Below, one piece after another: positions 1-11,759 of a stretch of 27,766 nt of DNA. How positions within the stretch are numbered: the first letter of the stretch is position 1; each line of letters starts with the position of its first letter. The notes beneath the pieces were generated by a model that was not told the DNA's origin, did no database searches, and saw only the letters and a program-made list of their open reading frames with translations. The stretch comes from Larix sibirica. Lineage: Eukaryota > Streptophyta > Pinopsida > Pinales > Pinaceae. Made by a program: the position numbers and the translations under genes. The DNA lies in assembly GCA_004151065.3 (NCBI GenBank), contig NWUY0304873352.1:1-27766 (forward strand). Direction: 5' to 3'.

Positions 1-26
1 AGTCGGGAATGCTATGAGACCTTCAA

Positions 27-610
27 TTAGAATAAGCACCGGATTGGTGGGATGGGTGGGGTCAATAGGCCTAGGACTATTTTACTAGCCTTACCATGCT
101 CTATGCGGGATGGAATATTAGCCGAGAGGGAAGGATAGTGGTCTCATTTTAGCTTATATTGTTTAACTGCCAGATGGCTTGCGATTATGTATGGTCCATC
201 AGAATAGAGCAACCTCGTTGGATGGACGGACAGGCTTCAGACTTAAAGGATATGTGCCCAGAATACATGGATAACACAACACTTGCTTTATTAATCTTAG
301 GAGGGGCTGCTATTAAGTACCCTTTTATTATAAGCACTGGATGGATTAGATTATCCAACCTTATCCCCTGACTTTATTAATCCCTTCACCCTAGTATAGG
401 ATATTTAGTGCTGTCCAACCTATGGCCTTATCAAGCACCGGATGGATCATGGGATGGGGTCGATTAGCCAAGAGAGAAGAGAAGGTGGGGTGGGTGGTTT
501 ACCTTTCGAAGATATTATTGTGTAGATATCGTGGAACTACCGGATGGCTTGGATTATGTGGTGGTCAGAGAACAACCTCGTTGCGTTGGATGGGCAACCA
601 AGGCTAAGGC
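27..610. repeat. Imperfect direct duplication, two units plus a partial third
   Basis: The stretch around 107-229 reappears at 451-592 in the same orientation. Shared landmarks are gggatgg (107 and 451), attagcc followed by agag.gaag just downstream, a block reading gatggctt.g.attatgt, and aacctcgttg (211 and 574). The offset grows from 344 to 363, so small insertions have accumulated. A short landmark, aagcac(c/t)ggat, occurs three times (near 31, 334 and 432). No coding reason for the duplication is visible; the open frames here are short and unlike any family I know. Confidence 0.7.
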
Positions 611-870
611 ATCAGTTGCAAAGGTAGCAGCTCTTATGCACATTAGCATACTAAACAATTTACTATATTTATTTAATTCAGAAGGAATATTGGCTATAAG
701 ATAAAAACCTCATGATGCCATGAGAGAGAAAACAGAATGAAAGGGTATAGTTTATTAACAGGAATCTCATTTATATATCCCGATGAATGAGAATGGAATG
801 GATTCCTCCAAAAAATTGAGGTAGGAACAAGAGTTCCGTAGCAATAAGTGGTGTCGAGGGTATAGGGTAT
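611..870. other. No gene seen
   Basis: AT-rich spacer without a supportable reading frame. The minus-strand open frame that begins near 1109 and ends near 771 overlaps the repeat block that follows and has the composition expected of that repeat. Confidence 0.6.
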
Positions 871-1058
871 AAGGGTACCAAGGATAGTCCCAAGGATGGA
901 GGTATGAGTCTTAGGTTCCCAAGGCTTAAAGTCTGTATTAAAGGATGTTGATTAGGTTGCCAAGGAGTGTAAGTCAGGTCCCAAGTAGGTTTGATGCATA
1001 GGTCAAAGGCTATTTCCACGAAAGGAGGTCTGATTCTGCTGTGAGGTTCCCACCAATG
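871..1058. repeat. Family W degenerate repeat, locus 1
   Basis: Imperfect, partly tandem copies of ggt(t/c)cccaagg-like words are spaced roughly 25-45 bp apart: accaaggatagtcccaagg near 877, ggttcccaaggc near 914, ggttgccaagg near 954, ggtcccaagtagg near 977. They are joined by the second landmark, gcataggtcaaaggctatttcc near 997. The same words in similar order recur about 17 kb away at 18301-18810, so this is one dispersed family. A minus-strand frame of 112 codons spans it (771-1109). It is rich in Leu, Pro, Ile and Ser and is most simply a by-product of the repeat. Confidence 0.65.
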
Positions 1059-3360
1059 ATTTGAAACGGGTGAATCATATATTTGGTTGAAATTCAAGTG
1101 TTGATGCAATCAATACAGGTTTCGATTTTGCTAATACATACAATGTAAGAGGCTAATCCGCTGATCCACGTGTAAACAGGTGTTGTAAATTTGAAAGTGA
1201 AAAGTTGCGTATCAAGATGGAACCTAATTGAACCTTATTATGCATTCATTGTACCTCATCAATTGTATAACCTTTATGTGTAGCTCTACGTTGTAGCTAA
1301 CTGAGGACCCTCCTCTACGTGTATCCCCATGGCTTAGTCCCCTCCCTGTGTAAACAACTGACTGGTCCGGTGGGGATGGTGGATGACTTTATATTAGTAT
1401 TAGTCCAATCCAATGCCCGTTGGTATTGCTTTAGTTCCATTACCTGATAGAACAGATCTGACAAAATGCCTCTTTAAACATTCTTGTTTATAAATGTCCA
1501 TAGAGGGAATTTTCATAAAGCCCATAAAATAGATTTTGACTTTGAAACATACCCCGTTCCACTATAACCGGGAAAGAGTTATCCACACCCTCACGAAACT
1601 TACATCTACGGAACTATAATTCCTACCTAAACTGGATGGATGGAATGACGATGCGTTACATACGTTGTTGATTCCTAATTTGAGAGTCAGACGCACACAA
1701 TAGGATCGCGCAAGCAAGAGGGTGCAGCATATGTGCATATCCACAAACAAAATAAGCTAAGCAACTTCTATCATGCTTTTTCCTCGTGCGAAGAGGGGGG
1801 CTAGACTAGATAGAGCCAAGGAGAGGGGTATAAAGATACATGGAAAGGGCTATAGCCTGGTAAAAAGGCTATGTGCAGTTAACAACGGCTATGTGCATGC
1901 AGTGAACAACTATGTTAAAGGAAAGCTATGCAAGCCATACCATCACATATATATATATTTATGTAGATTTACTACAGCTTGTTATGTTGATTCACAACAA
2001 TTTAAGATCATACACAAAGGAAGGGTAGGGGCTTTATAAAGTCATTCAGGGAAAGGGGACAGATTCTTCTTCTTGGAGGGGAAAAAGCCATTAGCCATGA
2101 GCCTATCACCTTTAGCCTTTCAAATTATGTCATTCGCCATTGAAAATAAACCGCCTATTATAAAAACCCAAAGTCCACTTACTTGAAAGTGGCGTTTTCC
2201 TTATTTAAGAATGGCATTTCACGACGTCTCGAACAGATAGGCAAGATGGCAAAGCTGGGAGAGGGTGATCACCGGCTGGGAACATTATAGTTAAATCCAT
2301 GGGGACTAGGTGCGAAACAGATAGAGAAAAACCTAGCAGGGTTGTTAATAGATGTGGGGATCCAAGTTACCAAGAGACAAGGAAGGACGCTGGAGCAATT
2401 CAGTGGGTGGGGCGGTCGGTACCTTACTGCCGCTGGTTCAGCATAGTTACCAAATGGCCTATCGGCCCATTAGCTGCACGTACGGAACACAAATAAATTG
2501 CCTACCTGCCACTTACACATGATAAGCGAAAAAGATTAAGGATCTAATAACACCAAATAGACACCTAGGGGCAGTGTTATATATATTATTATATTATATG
2601 TTTATTTGCTTTCGGGTTCATTTGAGTGGATATTTTGTTAATTTTTCAAACTCCCCGATTGCTTCTCTCCCGATCGAGGAGATAGATCTAGACCTCCAAT
2701 ACTTTTGCACCCCAATAAGAACGTGGCTTAAAGCTGGAGATCGACAAGACATCGTGTGGTGTTGTTGTTTTCTGTGTGCTGTATGAAATAATCAATAGTA
2801 TCCCGCTTGAAGCCTGCCTGGTCCGAACAATAGCAATAGTGCCTACCCACTAAGATTACTGGCTTTAGCAATAGGTTGAGCAACACTCTCTCCATGTCTC
2901 CTAGGGTTCCGGCAGTAGTAATAGAAGGGTAAGGCGATCCATTCCATCCACCCGGTGCTTCAAAGGTAAAGGATCATAGCTGTCCCTCCTAAGTGCATTC
3001 ATAATATAGGGAAAAAATAGATAGTTTTTGCAAGGTGGGGAAACAAGGTGGACTTTAAGCAGACACATTATGTTTAAGCCATATAATCCCTATATATATA
3101 CTCTAGAACCCTCCATCCTCACACCTTCGCCTTGGGACCCTCATTTTTTTGTAAGCGTGGGGTTTTGTTGGGAGCGCATTTCTTGGTAGATGTTTCATTC
3201 CTGTGTTCAGTGGTAACGCCTATTCTTGGGAGATGTGGCAGCTGTTTGTGGTAATGCCTTTCTGTAATATAGATCAGTTTTTCCGCGTTAATTATATACG
3301 CTATGGACACTTGCTTTGTAATGCACTAAGTTCCATAGAGTTAAGCCCCTTCACATAAGA
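1059..3360. other. No gene seen
   Basis: About 2.3 kb without a recognisable coding region on either strand. The longest open frame (+, 1773-2039, 88 codons, ATG start) contains an internal tandem repeat and matches no family I know. Frames of 60-70 codons at 1562-1750 (-), 2299-2496 (+), 2574-2786 (+) and 3119-3310 (-) show no domain, codon periodicity or conserved motif, and I treat them as chance. Several short TA runs are present, for example near 1950 and 3090. Confidence 0.6.
1867..1910 (+). repeat. Short tandem repeat, two copies
   Basis: Two adjacent copies of ggctatgtgca...aacaac: 1867-1886 (20 bp) and 1887-1910 (24 bp, with a 4-bp insertion). A partial third resemblance, aaagctatgcaagcc, follows near 1922. 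The repeat sits inside an 88-codon open frame that I do not call a gene. Confidence 0.7.
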
Positions 3361-5100
3361 GTGAAAGCCGTATGAACTAGCTCGTAGTACTAATCCTACG
3401 AGTAATTACTATGTAGCAGCAGTAATAGTCCACATGCAGTAGAAACTATTAGCTTCTGTCTCTGCTAGAGCTGCTGTATAGTAAGGCCTTCTAGACTGCC
3501 GTCTATGCATTAATTATTATTAGCTCCACTATAAGCTTCCGTCTGTATAGTATCTCTAGATAACCTATGAGTATAGCCCATCATAGGCTAAAGCCTTAGG
3601 GTATGTTTACTCGATAGGGACTTTTATTCCTCTTGGGTATGTTAGCTTGATAGGGTTTATCGCATATAAAAAAATTTGTCTCCTTGTGCGCGGCAGCAAA
3701 GTTTTACTGATAGTTCACGGTTGGTTATGGAGGATCTATGTATGGTTAGGCCTCATTCGCGGGTCCGGTGGGCCACCTATCTTGGTAGATGTTGCCTGTG
3801 TACGGACATAGGGAAACATCCAGAAAAGGCAAAATTAATTGAATATAAAATATTTTGTATTCGCAAAAGTTAATGAACCTAAGCCTAGAAGTAAGTTCCT
3901 TGCAAAAATACTGAGTAGCTCTATGTACTGCTACGCGCCTCTTATGCTGCACCCCCCTGGTTAGATGAAGGAATCACCTTATATGTCGGACAGATAAACG
4001 AATTTATACTCAAACTGAAGAAACTATATGCCATTTATATAATAGGATAGAATTTGTGATTGTCCTTGTCTTTTATTATTGACCTCTACTACAAAGAATA
4101 CTTTACTGCCATTGCCATTGGCTTTATTCTTCTACTAGCAGCAGAAGAACTAAGGAAGAGAATAGGGGACTTCGTTATTAATTTTCACATGCCTACCTTA
4201 CTGGGATGGGGGATGGAACTTAGCCTCGATAGGGACGAAGGTGTTTATTTTAAGAACCCTCATAATTTCAACAGCCTCCCATTTTCCCCTCTATGGGGTG
4301 GGGTAAATCTGTGATATTTGACGAATCACCGTAATTTCGACAGCTTATTGTTTACACCAATAAAGCGGATTAGAGATTTATTATAAGATGGATTTATAAC
4401 ATTGTATGGCAAAGACGTAGAGATGCGAAAAGTTAAACCTCTTCTTTTGGTCGAGTCCCTTACGGTCGTATAGGTGCAAGTTTGGTAAAGCCTCAATCTT
4501 TGACATCCAGCCCCTATATGGTGGAATGGGTGCTAAGTAAGGGGTTCCTGTGAACATGGGGGAACTGGTGGAGCATGATGACTGCAAGTAGTGTGGTTTG
4601 AATCCCCGGAAAATATATATAATATATGCAAGCAAAAAAAGTATATTAAATATTACTTGGAATTTGTTTTCTTTTTTGTATGAAGCTACATAGAATTGGG
4701 TTGTTAGTGTTATTTTGGAACACACATAATATAACTGAACATTACAAGTTCATGGATGCGATTCAAGGCTCCACTATGGACTCCATCCACTCTGGAATTG
4801 ATTTGCACCTAGCCTCTCTATATGCTATCATTAATTAACCAACAACTTTGAAATAATCTAATAAGGTAATTATATCCACGTATAGATGCGACTCCTAGTG
4901 ATAAGCAAGTCTATCAACACAACACTCAATGTATTTTGAACCTAGGCTCCTCTCTTATGCCATTCCTTTCCTACTGGAGACTACTTTATACCTATTTGGA
5001 AGTGATATATAACCTACTAGGTTTGACCTTTTACTTGGCCTTGCCTATGAAAAACCATCCCATTTCATATTCATTAGGAAGGACTTCGTAGATATGCAAC
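3361..5100. other. No gene seen; small hairpin and short direct repeats
   Basis: No supported gene. A 7-bp perfect stem (ctcgtag 3381-3387, ctacgag 3396-3402) has an 8-nt loop. A short direct repeat, gggtatgtt(t/a)(a/g)ct..gatagg, occurs near 3599 and 3637. The + frame at 4060-4314 (84 codons, TTG start) has a short hydrophobic stretch, and the minus frame at 4381-4725 is 114 codons long. Neither resembles a known family, and upstream context gives no reason to believe in either start. Confidence 0.55.
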
Positions 5101-6689
5101 TAGTTAGTTGTTAACGTACAAAATATCCTGGACATATGGGAACGTTTGGGCATGGGGTAATTCAATAGGTGGGAAAGTCTATCAACTTCTTTACTGGTCA
5201 CCACGTACTGCAACTGGTCATGGGGTATTGAGAACAACTGTTGGTCACGTACTAACCTAACTAACTTACCTCATTCATTCACCCGTACCGTACGGTACTT
5301 CTATCCCGTCTCCCGCTATCCGTATTGGGTACATCATATTGGTTATATAGAATCCTGTATTTATTTCCTATCGGCTATGACACGTCCCTCTTTCCTGTCA
5401 ATTCTGTGTGTCTCGAACCACGAAAACCCTATACCCTCGATATATACGAAACCTTAGCCCTCGAACTAGACCTATAACTCGACCTCTTTTTATACCAAGG
5501 TCCGAGGCATCTCTCTCTCATCAGGGGTACTCAAAATTGCCTTTCAATTATGTTTAGATATGATTGGATGGAGGGAATCATTTGCTTTAAGCTTTAGCAC
5601 CTTTATGCTTGCCGAAGTATAGTTTATTGCTTACTTACGATATAACTAGACCTAGGGAGGGACGTGAAAAGAAATAATATATATATACGAAATGAAAGAA
5701 ATAGGGAGGCTGGCAGGGTCAATAGCTTGAAAAAGGGTATAGGGTATAGGCCCTAAAATGTAGGACGGATAGAGTAACCGGTAATTTAAGTACTTAAAGG
5801 CGGGGCGGTAGACGTGAATGATTTAAGTCTTCGGTATATGCCTAGCCCACCACCTTTCCGGGTTTATTCGGGAGGGAATGGGGATGGCCTCGCTAGGATT
5901 GCTGGTCTCGCTGGTCGGGAACACGCTTTGGATACATCTTTTCTCGTGTCCACCTAGGTCATGGACTTGTCTTTCCCAAGTAAAATGATAATAATGCCTC
6001 TGATCTGAAATACTTTATGCAATAGCTTCGGTTAAAGCCCCTGGCGTTACCATCTGAACTACGATTAATATTTCAGTCAGACTGAAATTGTATTCACTTG
6101 TCGTGCTGTAGTTTCCCTCAAATAGCTATGCAAAGGGTTGGGATCACCTTTTATTATCCTAAGTATATTGGGTGGGTGGGGTACGAAGGTGAACACCGAC
6201 GGGTCCTAACTCAATTGCATATCCTATTATATATATATGATTATTCCATTCCTTGCCCTCGTACCTCGGGCAAGAGCTTCGCACCTTATTTTCATTAAGA
6301 TCATATTGCACTATGCAACTCCTCAAGTTAAACTATAACTATGCATATGGGTTCCAGAACTCAATTTTGTCTTTAGTCAACTGGATTGTTAAAGTTTATC
6401 TAATTTGTGAAGTTGATTACCCCACAATTAAAGGTCCAGCCTTGCCTGGTTAAAAGGTTGTATACAAAGGAGCTGAGGAGAATACAGAACATATTTGCTG
6501 AATCAATAAGCAAAGGCAAGGTTTACCTCGACCATTCCAACAAGGTATGCCTTATTACTACCATCCTTAGTACTTTTTTAGTTAGAATACAAAATGTAGG
6601 CTCTTCCTGCCAATTGATATCCCTCTAACCAACAAGGTTGGCCAATGCAAAATAGTAGTGGAAGTACTCACCTAAAGCCCGAACTTTTC
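5101..6689. other. No gene seen
   Basis: No supportable gene. Open frames of 66-73 codons at 6098-6628 (+) overlap one another and lack motifs. The last ~250 bases might belong to the gag region of the relic that starts near 6690, but I found no domain there. Between 5200 and 5260 the words tggtcaccacgtact and tggtcacgtact form a diverged short repeat. Confidence 0.55.
5285..5298. repeat. 14-nt perfect palindrome
   Basis: gtaccgtacggtac equals its own reverse complement. At 14 nt it may be chance; no flanking genes link it to regulation. Confidence 0.8.
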
Positions 6690-7470
6690 CATTCTAACCT
6701 CAGATGCAGCCCCAAGCACAATGGTATAACCCTTAACACTATTGGAGACCTCAAGGCCAGTAACAACAGGATTTTATACCACCTCCACCTCAACAGACAA
6801 CAACCCCCCAAAAATGCTACCCAAAAGTATACAATAATGATATGGCAACTTACCAAACCTACTCCATGGACTTGCATGAGCTAAATCTTATATCAAGAAG
6901 AGTGGCGGCAGATCCTCTGCCTCCTATAATTACTAAATCAGCAGAAGCAACATATAAAATTTATAGAACAAGCAGCAAATGAGCAACCTTCTCCATCATA
7001 AACTAAGCATAAAAACCCACCACCTTATCCGGCTTAAACTACATAAAACATATACCTAGTTATAAAATGAACTCTTAGGGGAGTTGAATAATCTGTGTGT
7101 CAAAATTCCACTGTTAGGCAATCTATTAAAGATGTTCAAATCTACAACAATATAGGGAAGGACTTATGCATAAAAATGCCTTGTAAAAAGAGGGACCCGC
7201 CGCCTGCTCTTAATGTGATAGAACAGCTAGCTGACCTAATGTTAGTTAAGGTGTTAACTCCCAAATATACTGATCTAGGTAGCACTGTTGTGGATGTCTA
7301 CATCTCCAAGTGCCAAATTTGAAATGCCCTGATAGACCTGCAGCAATTAATGTAATGACCAGAGATACAATGTGAAATCTAAATTTGATAGACTTGTTAA
7401 GACAAACACCTAAAGTATTCCAACTAGCAGACACAAAAATAAGTAAGCCAAACAAACCAGAGCTCTATAT
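6690..7470 (+). pseudogene. Ty3/gypsy-type gag linker and protease relic
   Basis: Remains of the gag C-terminal linker and aspartic protease of a plant Ty3/gypsy-like element. The frame from 6698 to 6982 is open apart from two TAA codons (the first at 6734). It is rich in Pro and Gln (PQMQPQAQWYNP, then IPPPPQQ), as expected of the linker after a gag nucleocapsid. From 7095 to 7320 an open frame carries KVLTPKYTDLGSTVVDVYIS, similar to the region just before the protease active site in plant elements. The catalytic neighbourhood follows: ALIDL at 7326-7340, then a frameshift, AINVM near 7343, and later QLADTKISKP near 7421. The active-site Asp codon is present (7335-7337), but the following residue of the D-x-G triad is disrupted by the shift. 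No RT or integrase follows before 7.6 kb, so the piece is truncated. Domain assignment comes from memory of the family, not a search. Confidence 0.7.
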
Positions 7471-8637
7471 TGAGTTCATAAGGAATCATGGCTATAAAAG
7501 AAACATTCTTAAAGGGTATAGTTCATTATAAACATAATCTCATTTTTCCCCGATAATTATCAATTAGGGTTCATATTGACCCGAAAAAGGAAGCTTTTAA
7601 TAATTAAAACCAAATGAGCGAAGGTTGAAAATCTGGCCCAACCAAACCAACAACCATGGAGATTATTCAATCTTTTGTACTTGCCTTTGTCTTAGAGTGT
7701 AAGTTCTCCAAGGCTGCCCATGGAACTTACTGGTTAGTAGTTGGACACTATAATATAAAAAGTCAGTAGTAGAGCGGATAAGGAATGGGGAAGGAAGAAG
7801 AATAAGAATAGTAATACCCTCTTGCTAGCTTCTTCACTGACGCTAAGCTCTCTCTATGCCCCTTCCTTTTTCACAAATAATGGAAAACCTTTTAACTAGC
7901 ACTACATATAGGCTAAGGCAAATCAGAGTAGAGCTAAGCTATTGGATATAGCATATGTTTTCCGTTATACTGCGTCCCTATCTATCGCTGCCACCAATGT
8001 GGGACTGCCCCTGCAATATTTTACAGAAAGAAAGGAACTCTGCCTTCACTTCACTCAAAGAGAGGTTTTGACCATGGCAAAATGTTAAATGAGACTGTTA
8101 TGTAATTTTTTTTTACAACTCAATTAATTATTGCGGGGCCCAGGGATTATTTATAAAAGTGGAAAAGTTCAACTATTTCCGAGTTACGAGGGAAGAATAC
8201 ACAAAACGGGTAGTAATATATATATATTATATAGTTATTGTTCAAATGGGAAAGGTTACACAGGGTACACATATAAATGCCGATATTATATAATTTAATT
8301 AATAACTATTTGGAAGCCAAATAGAAATATTTTTAGGTATAAACAAATGTTCCCGGAAAGTAGTAGCGTCTTTCGTGCAGGGATAAAGTGGGTAAACCTA
8401 TATTGGGTCTGCTAATGTTGAGGCACCTCATAGGTTAATAAAAAAACTTACAGATATTGTCCACTAATTGACATTTCAATTTATGTATTGAAATATTAAA
8501 GATGGATTTGAAATAACATCAGACTAATGGAAGGACGTAGATATGGCAATTGATTCTGTTACTACTAAACAACCTCTCAACCTAGTAGTTCATGACTTTC
8601 CTTATCCCGATGAGGAGATATAGTAGGGATTATAGTA
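7471..8637. other. No gene seen; AT-rich spacer
   Basis: No open frame of note on either strand. The composition becomes strongly AT-rich from about 8100. A run of alternating TA lies at about 8215-8235, and poly-T near 8107. No LTR boundary for the preceding relic could be recognised. Confidence 0.55.
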
Positions 8638-8657
8638 ATATATTATATATAATATAT
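8638..8657. repeat. 20-nt perfect AT palindrome
   Basis: All 20 positions are self-complementary around the centre 8647/8648, and all are A or T. Such cruciform-capable sequences are common in AT-rich plant DNA. Its placement immediately before a small tandem repeat is noted without a functional claim. Confidence 0.85.
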
Positions 8658-8671
8658 AAACCAGCACTGCA

Positions 8672-8706
8672 GAAGCCATTCACTGAAACCATTCACTGAA
8701 GCCATT
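8672..8706 (+). repeat. 13-bp tandem repeat, 2.7 copies
   Basis: Unit gaa(g/a)ccattcact: copies at 8672-8684 and 8685-8697, partial copy 8698-8706. The first two copies differ at one base. Confidence 0.85.
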
Positions 8707-10054
8707 ATTACACCCACCGCGCATAGAAGCCGTGCACTGCACGCGCATAGTCTCTTTTCCGGGATATGCAGTAAAACCTCTCACTCTCTGGGCCAGTGTG
8801 GGTGTTCCTTATTCTTTATCCAGGTATGTTGGGAACATGGGTAACTTCTCCTCGTCGTCAGTTGGAAACGTGGCCATTTACTCTACGGGTGCCCAGGCCA
8901 TAAGTTGGTGGCTTGTGGGACTACGATTACTTAGTTCAGGAATAAAACCCCTTATGGTGGTCGGGAGCGGTTCGTCTCCAAAGTACTTATTGGTGGGGGA
9001 GCACCCTTTCACCTCACCTTTGTTTAATATGCCACGGAGACTTTATAACCTTATTATTATAGTCTTTTGACACCCAACCCTTCCTTCCCTTATTATAATA
9101 AAGAAGGGCAGGACTGCCTTTCAGGACCTGTGCCTTCTCTCTATTGCTGCCCGCCTTTTCTCGACCTTGATAATACCGTGGCATAACGCTTCGCTTTACA
9201 AGAGCACCTTACCAAATGCATTGACCTGGCTTTACACCCCACGGGTACCATTTCCCCCATCATTCTACAGTGAACCCGTCACCAGCGAGCACACCTGAAG
9301 ACCATTCTTCTTCCACCGGGTACTACAACAAGTAGATTTATATTTCATAAAATACCCTGTTATTTTTTATTTCTGATAATAATGGATGTTGAGACTCAAT
9401 CTTCTCTACGAACTTTACTATCATAGATAGCTCTGGTTTGTTTGGCCCAGGCAATAAGTTGAGTTGGATAAGTTCCAAAACCATCTCATTCACTTTATAT
9501 AATAATATTTCCTTATTTCCGGATTTTGATGAGCCATTATCATCTGGAATCTAAAATGGATATTCTTATCTTGTATTTTTTCCCTTTTTTCCAGCTTAGC
9601 TGGCTTCGTCTCTCTGGCTGGCTTATCAGGTGGCGGCTATGATTACCTTGGTTTACATTGTTGTTATTTATTCTATTCACGTTATTGCTTTTTCTTTCAT
9701 TTTAGTTGAGGATGATCCTTCTATTTATGCTATTCATAGTTCTACTTCTACTTTGATGTGTCTTTTTACTATCTTTATTTTTTCGACCCGGATGAGGGGG
9801 TAGAGACGGTGCTCAGATGATTATGATTCCTGAGTTGTTTCGAATCTCCAGATAATTATGGAATTTCGGTTGTTATTATTATCTTTTCGCATGTTGCCCC
9901 CACAGCAGTCGGCTCGTCATCGCGAAACTATATTGCTTGATCGGAATTCCACTCTACTTCCCCATTAATATGCTAAAGCCAAATTCATTCGTAATACGAG
10001 GGCTCTATTCGTATCCTTCGACCACCTGACTGACTGCCTTCGATCTATTGCTGC
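8707..10054. other. No gene seen
   Basis: A 112-codon frame (+, 8732-9070) begins with GTG and shows Ser/Val-rich composition but no family resemblance, so I do not call it. From about 9830 to 10054 the minus strand includes a charged open run (ELDVKRTLDQVL, then AAIDRRQSVRW), possibly downstream remains of the minus-strand gag relic next to it. That link is a guess. Confidence 0.5.
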
Positions 10055-10146
10055 TTGCCTTCGTTCTTCTACCATATTAAGTACCTGATCGAGAGTGCGT
10101 TTCACGTCCAGTTCCAACTTCCTTCGCATACCCAGAACTTATTGAT

Positions 10147-10467
10147 TCAATTTACTGACCAAATTGCCGCCTCGCATACGAACCAGTGTTGTTCTGGATC
10201 CTCCTTTCCATTCCCATGGAAAACAGGCATCCGCATGGTGGACTCATCTCTTCCAGCCATGTTCTCTCTTCTACCAGGCTCTCTACCTCTTGGGTATGTG
10301 TTTCTATATCCTCCGGGTCCTTTACAACCCCCTTGTCGCTGTGAATTCTCAGCGCTCCACTGTCGGCCTGATCTATCAGCGCCCCACTTCCTCGCTGGGC
10401 TTTCTCTGGGTAGCTCACCGTCGCTGTCTCCCAGAACAACAATGGCTCTTTCACCTTCTTGTCTCAC
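10147..10467 (-). pseudogene. Ty3/gypsy-type gag relic (minus strand)
   Basis: A 106-codon minus-strand frame. Residues 1-68 are Arg/Gly/Glu-rich and of low complexity. From residue 70 the sequence is recognisable: MAGRDESTMRM, then PVFHGNGKEDPEQHWFVCEA (residues 81-100), then AIWSV. This is the start of a plant retrotransposon gag domain, in which a short structured segment follows a charged N-terminal arm. The family continues for a further 100 or more residues with a Trp-Tyr motif. Here the frame stops soon after IWSVN, and I could not find the rest with confidence, so the copy is truncated or shifted. The overlapping + frames at 10055-10592 (139 and 142 codons) are the antisense shadow. 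The gag-like N-terminal arm may continue upstream as the Arg-rich minus frames to about 11274. Confidence 0.72.
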
Positions 10468-11520
10468 AGTATAACTTTCTTGAGTGTCACTGCTCTCCTA
10501 ACTATCTTCTTGTCGCGGTAGACTCTCAGCGTCACCCGGTCGCTCTAGTCCGTTCTCCCACAAGTCACTGTCGCTCTCCTCCGCGACACTGATTCCTCCA
10601 ACTCCCAATTTTATGGCAACGTCACTTTCTCGAGTGGCACTAGTTTCTCCTCTCCTACGGGTATTACTATTAGTAACAAAGTTCAGCTGGTTCTGACGCA
10701 GTCGCCAACCAACATGCGAGTGTATGAACTGGTTTCTTTCAAATAAATAAAACGTGGGGTTTAGGGTTCACCCCCCAGGGATAGTCTGTTCACGGACCTC
10801 GGGACTCTGGGGAAATCTTCTATTCAGCCAAGTTTCACCTTATTCCTCCTCTCTCCTACTCATGCTGTCAACACATTCCACCCACTTATCTATCACCGTC
10901 ACTGGATTCCTTCCCATCACTGTTGCTCTGGCTTATTGGCGCTCTCCTTGCCATAAGTCCTCCATCCGGCAGACCTCTCTCTGGGGACTGTAGATCTCTC
11001 CTATCCACTCCCTCATCTGCTCTTCTCCTTCTTCTTCGACTCCAGCGATTTCCTCTCACCTTAACTCTTTTTCTCCCTGAGTTATGTTCTGAGCGTACCT
11101 CTTTGCAGGTCTATCATCTACATCAGTCAATGTCGCTGACCTTTTATCTCCGCGACTCTCTCCGCGCTGCCCAGGACCAACTCCTCCCGACGCTGTCGCT
11201 CTCCGTAGCGCCCAAGCTCGAGTGACAATTGTCCTGGTGAAGGTCCCGCCGACACCTCTTCCTCTCTTTGGCATTTATCGATGCCTTTTTTCCTCCTGCG
11301 TCGCTTCAGAACACTCAGGTTCCCCTAGGGCTATCCTCTTAAGCATCTTTAGCTTTCTCGAGCTATTATCCTCTTTCTCTTTTTGGCTTACTCTCTCCTT
11401 AGCATTTCCCTACGCCGTCCCGTCCTTCTCAGACTATTTAACCCCCAGGGCCTTCCCCCATCTGCCCCAAAACACGCAGGCCTTTAGCCTAGCATACTGT
11501 CACTCTCTAGCGACATAAAA
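10468..11520 (-). other. Purine-rich (minus strand) block, probable 5' part of the gag relic
   Basis: The + strand is markedly pyrimidine-rich (repeated ctctc, tcctcc, gtcgct words), so the minus strand is purine-rich and reads as Arg/Glu/Gly/Ser-rich stretches. One minus frame at 11056-11274 (72 codons) begins MPKRGRGVGG and is Arg-rich. Another run near 10900-11050 contains RRRADEGVDRRDLQSPERG. This composition suits the disordered N-terminal arm of the gag relic just downstream, or its leader. No recognisable domain is present, and frames change several times. Confidence 0.45.
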
Positions 11521-11753
11521 CCTTTGTTGCAGAGCAACATTTTAATCCACTGGTTCAACAAATTAATATATATTACTCTAGGACCAGAAAACCACTTTAT
11601 CTCCGCTACACTAAATGAATCAGCAGCCTCCACAGCAAACTCTATGATATATCCTTCTATCACACTAGCACACCACAAATCTATAGCTCTAGACCACTTC
11701 TTTATGACATTTTTAAGTAAATGAACATATTCCCTTTGTAGTGAAATGCACAA
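11484..11753 (-). other. Unidentified 89-codon open frame, not called as a gene
   Basis: An open minus-strand frame with mixed composition overlaps a 66-codon + frame (11524-11724). It contains FAVEAADSFSVAEIKWF, which I do not recognise. It lies between a minus-strand gag relic and a plus-strand protease relic, so it could be remains of an untranslated or terminal region of either element. The evidence does not support a product. Confidence 0.25.
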
Positions 11754-11759
11754 GTGGAT

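Noticed and set aside
4381-4725. 114-codon minus-strand frame
   Set aside because: AT-rich C-terminal part and no family resemblance; no codon bias visible.
8732-9070. 112-codon + frame
   Set aside because: GTG start, no motif, no conserved texture, adjacent to tandem repeat; most likely chance.
10164-10592. 142- and 139-codon plus-strand frames
   Set aside because: Antisense of the gag relic; the composition is the complement of an Arg/Glu-rich sequence.
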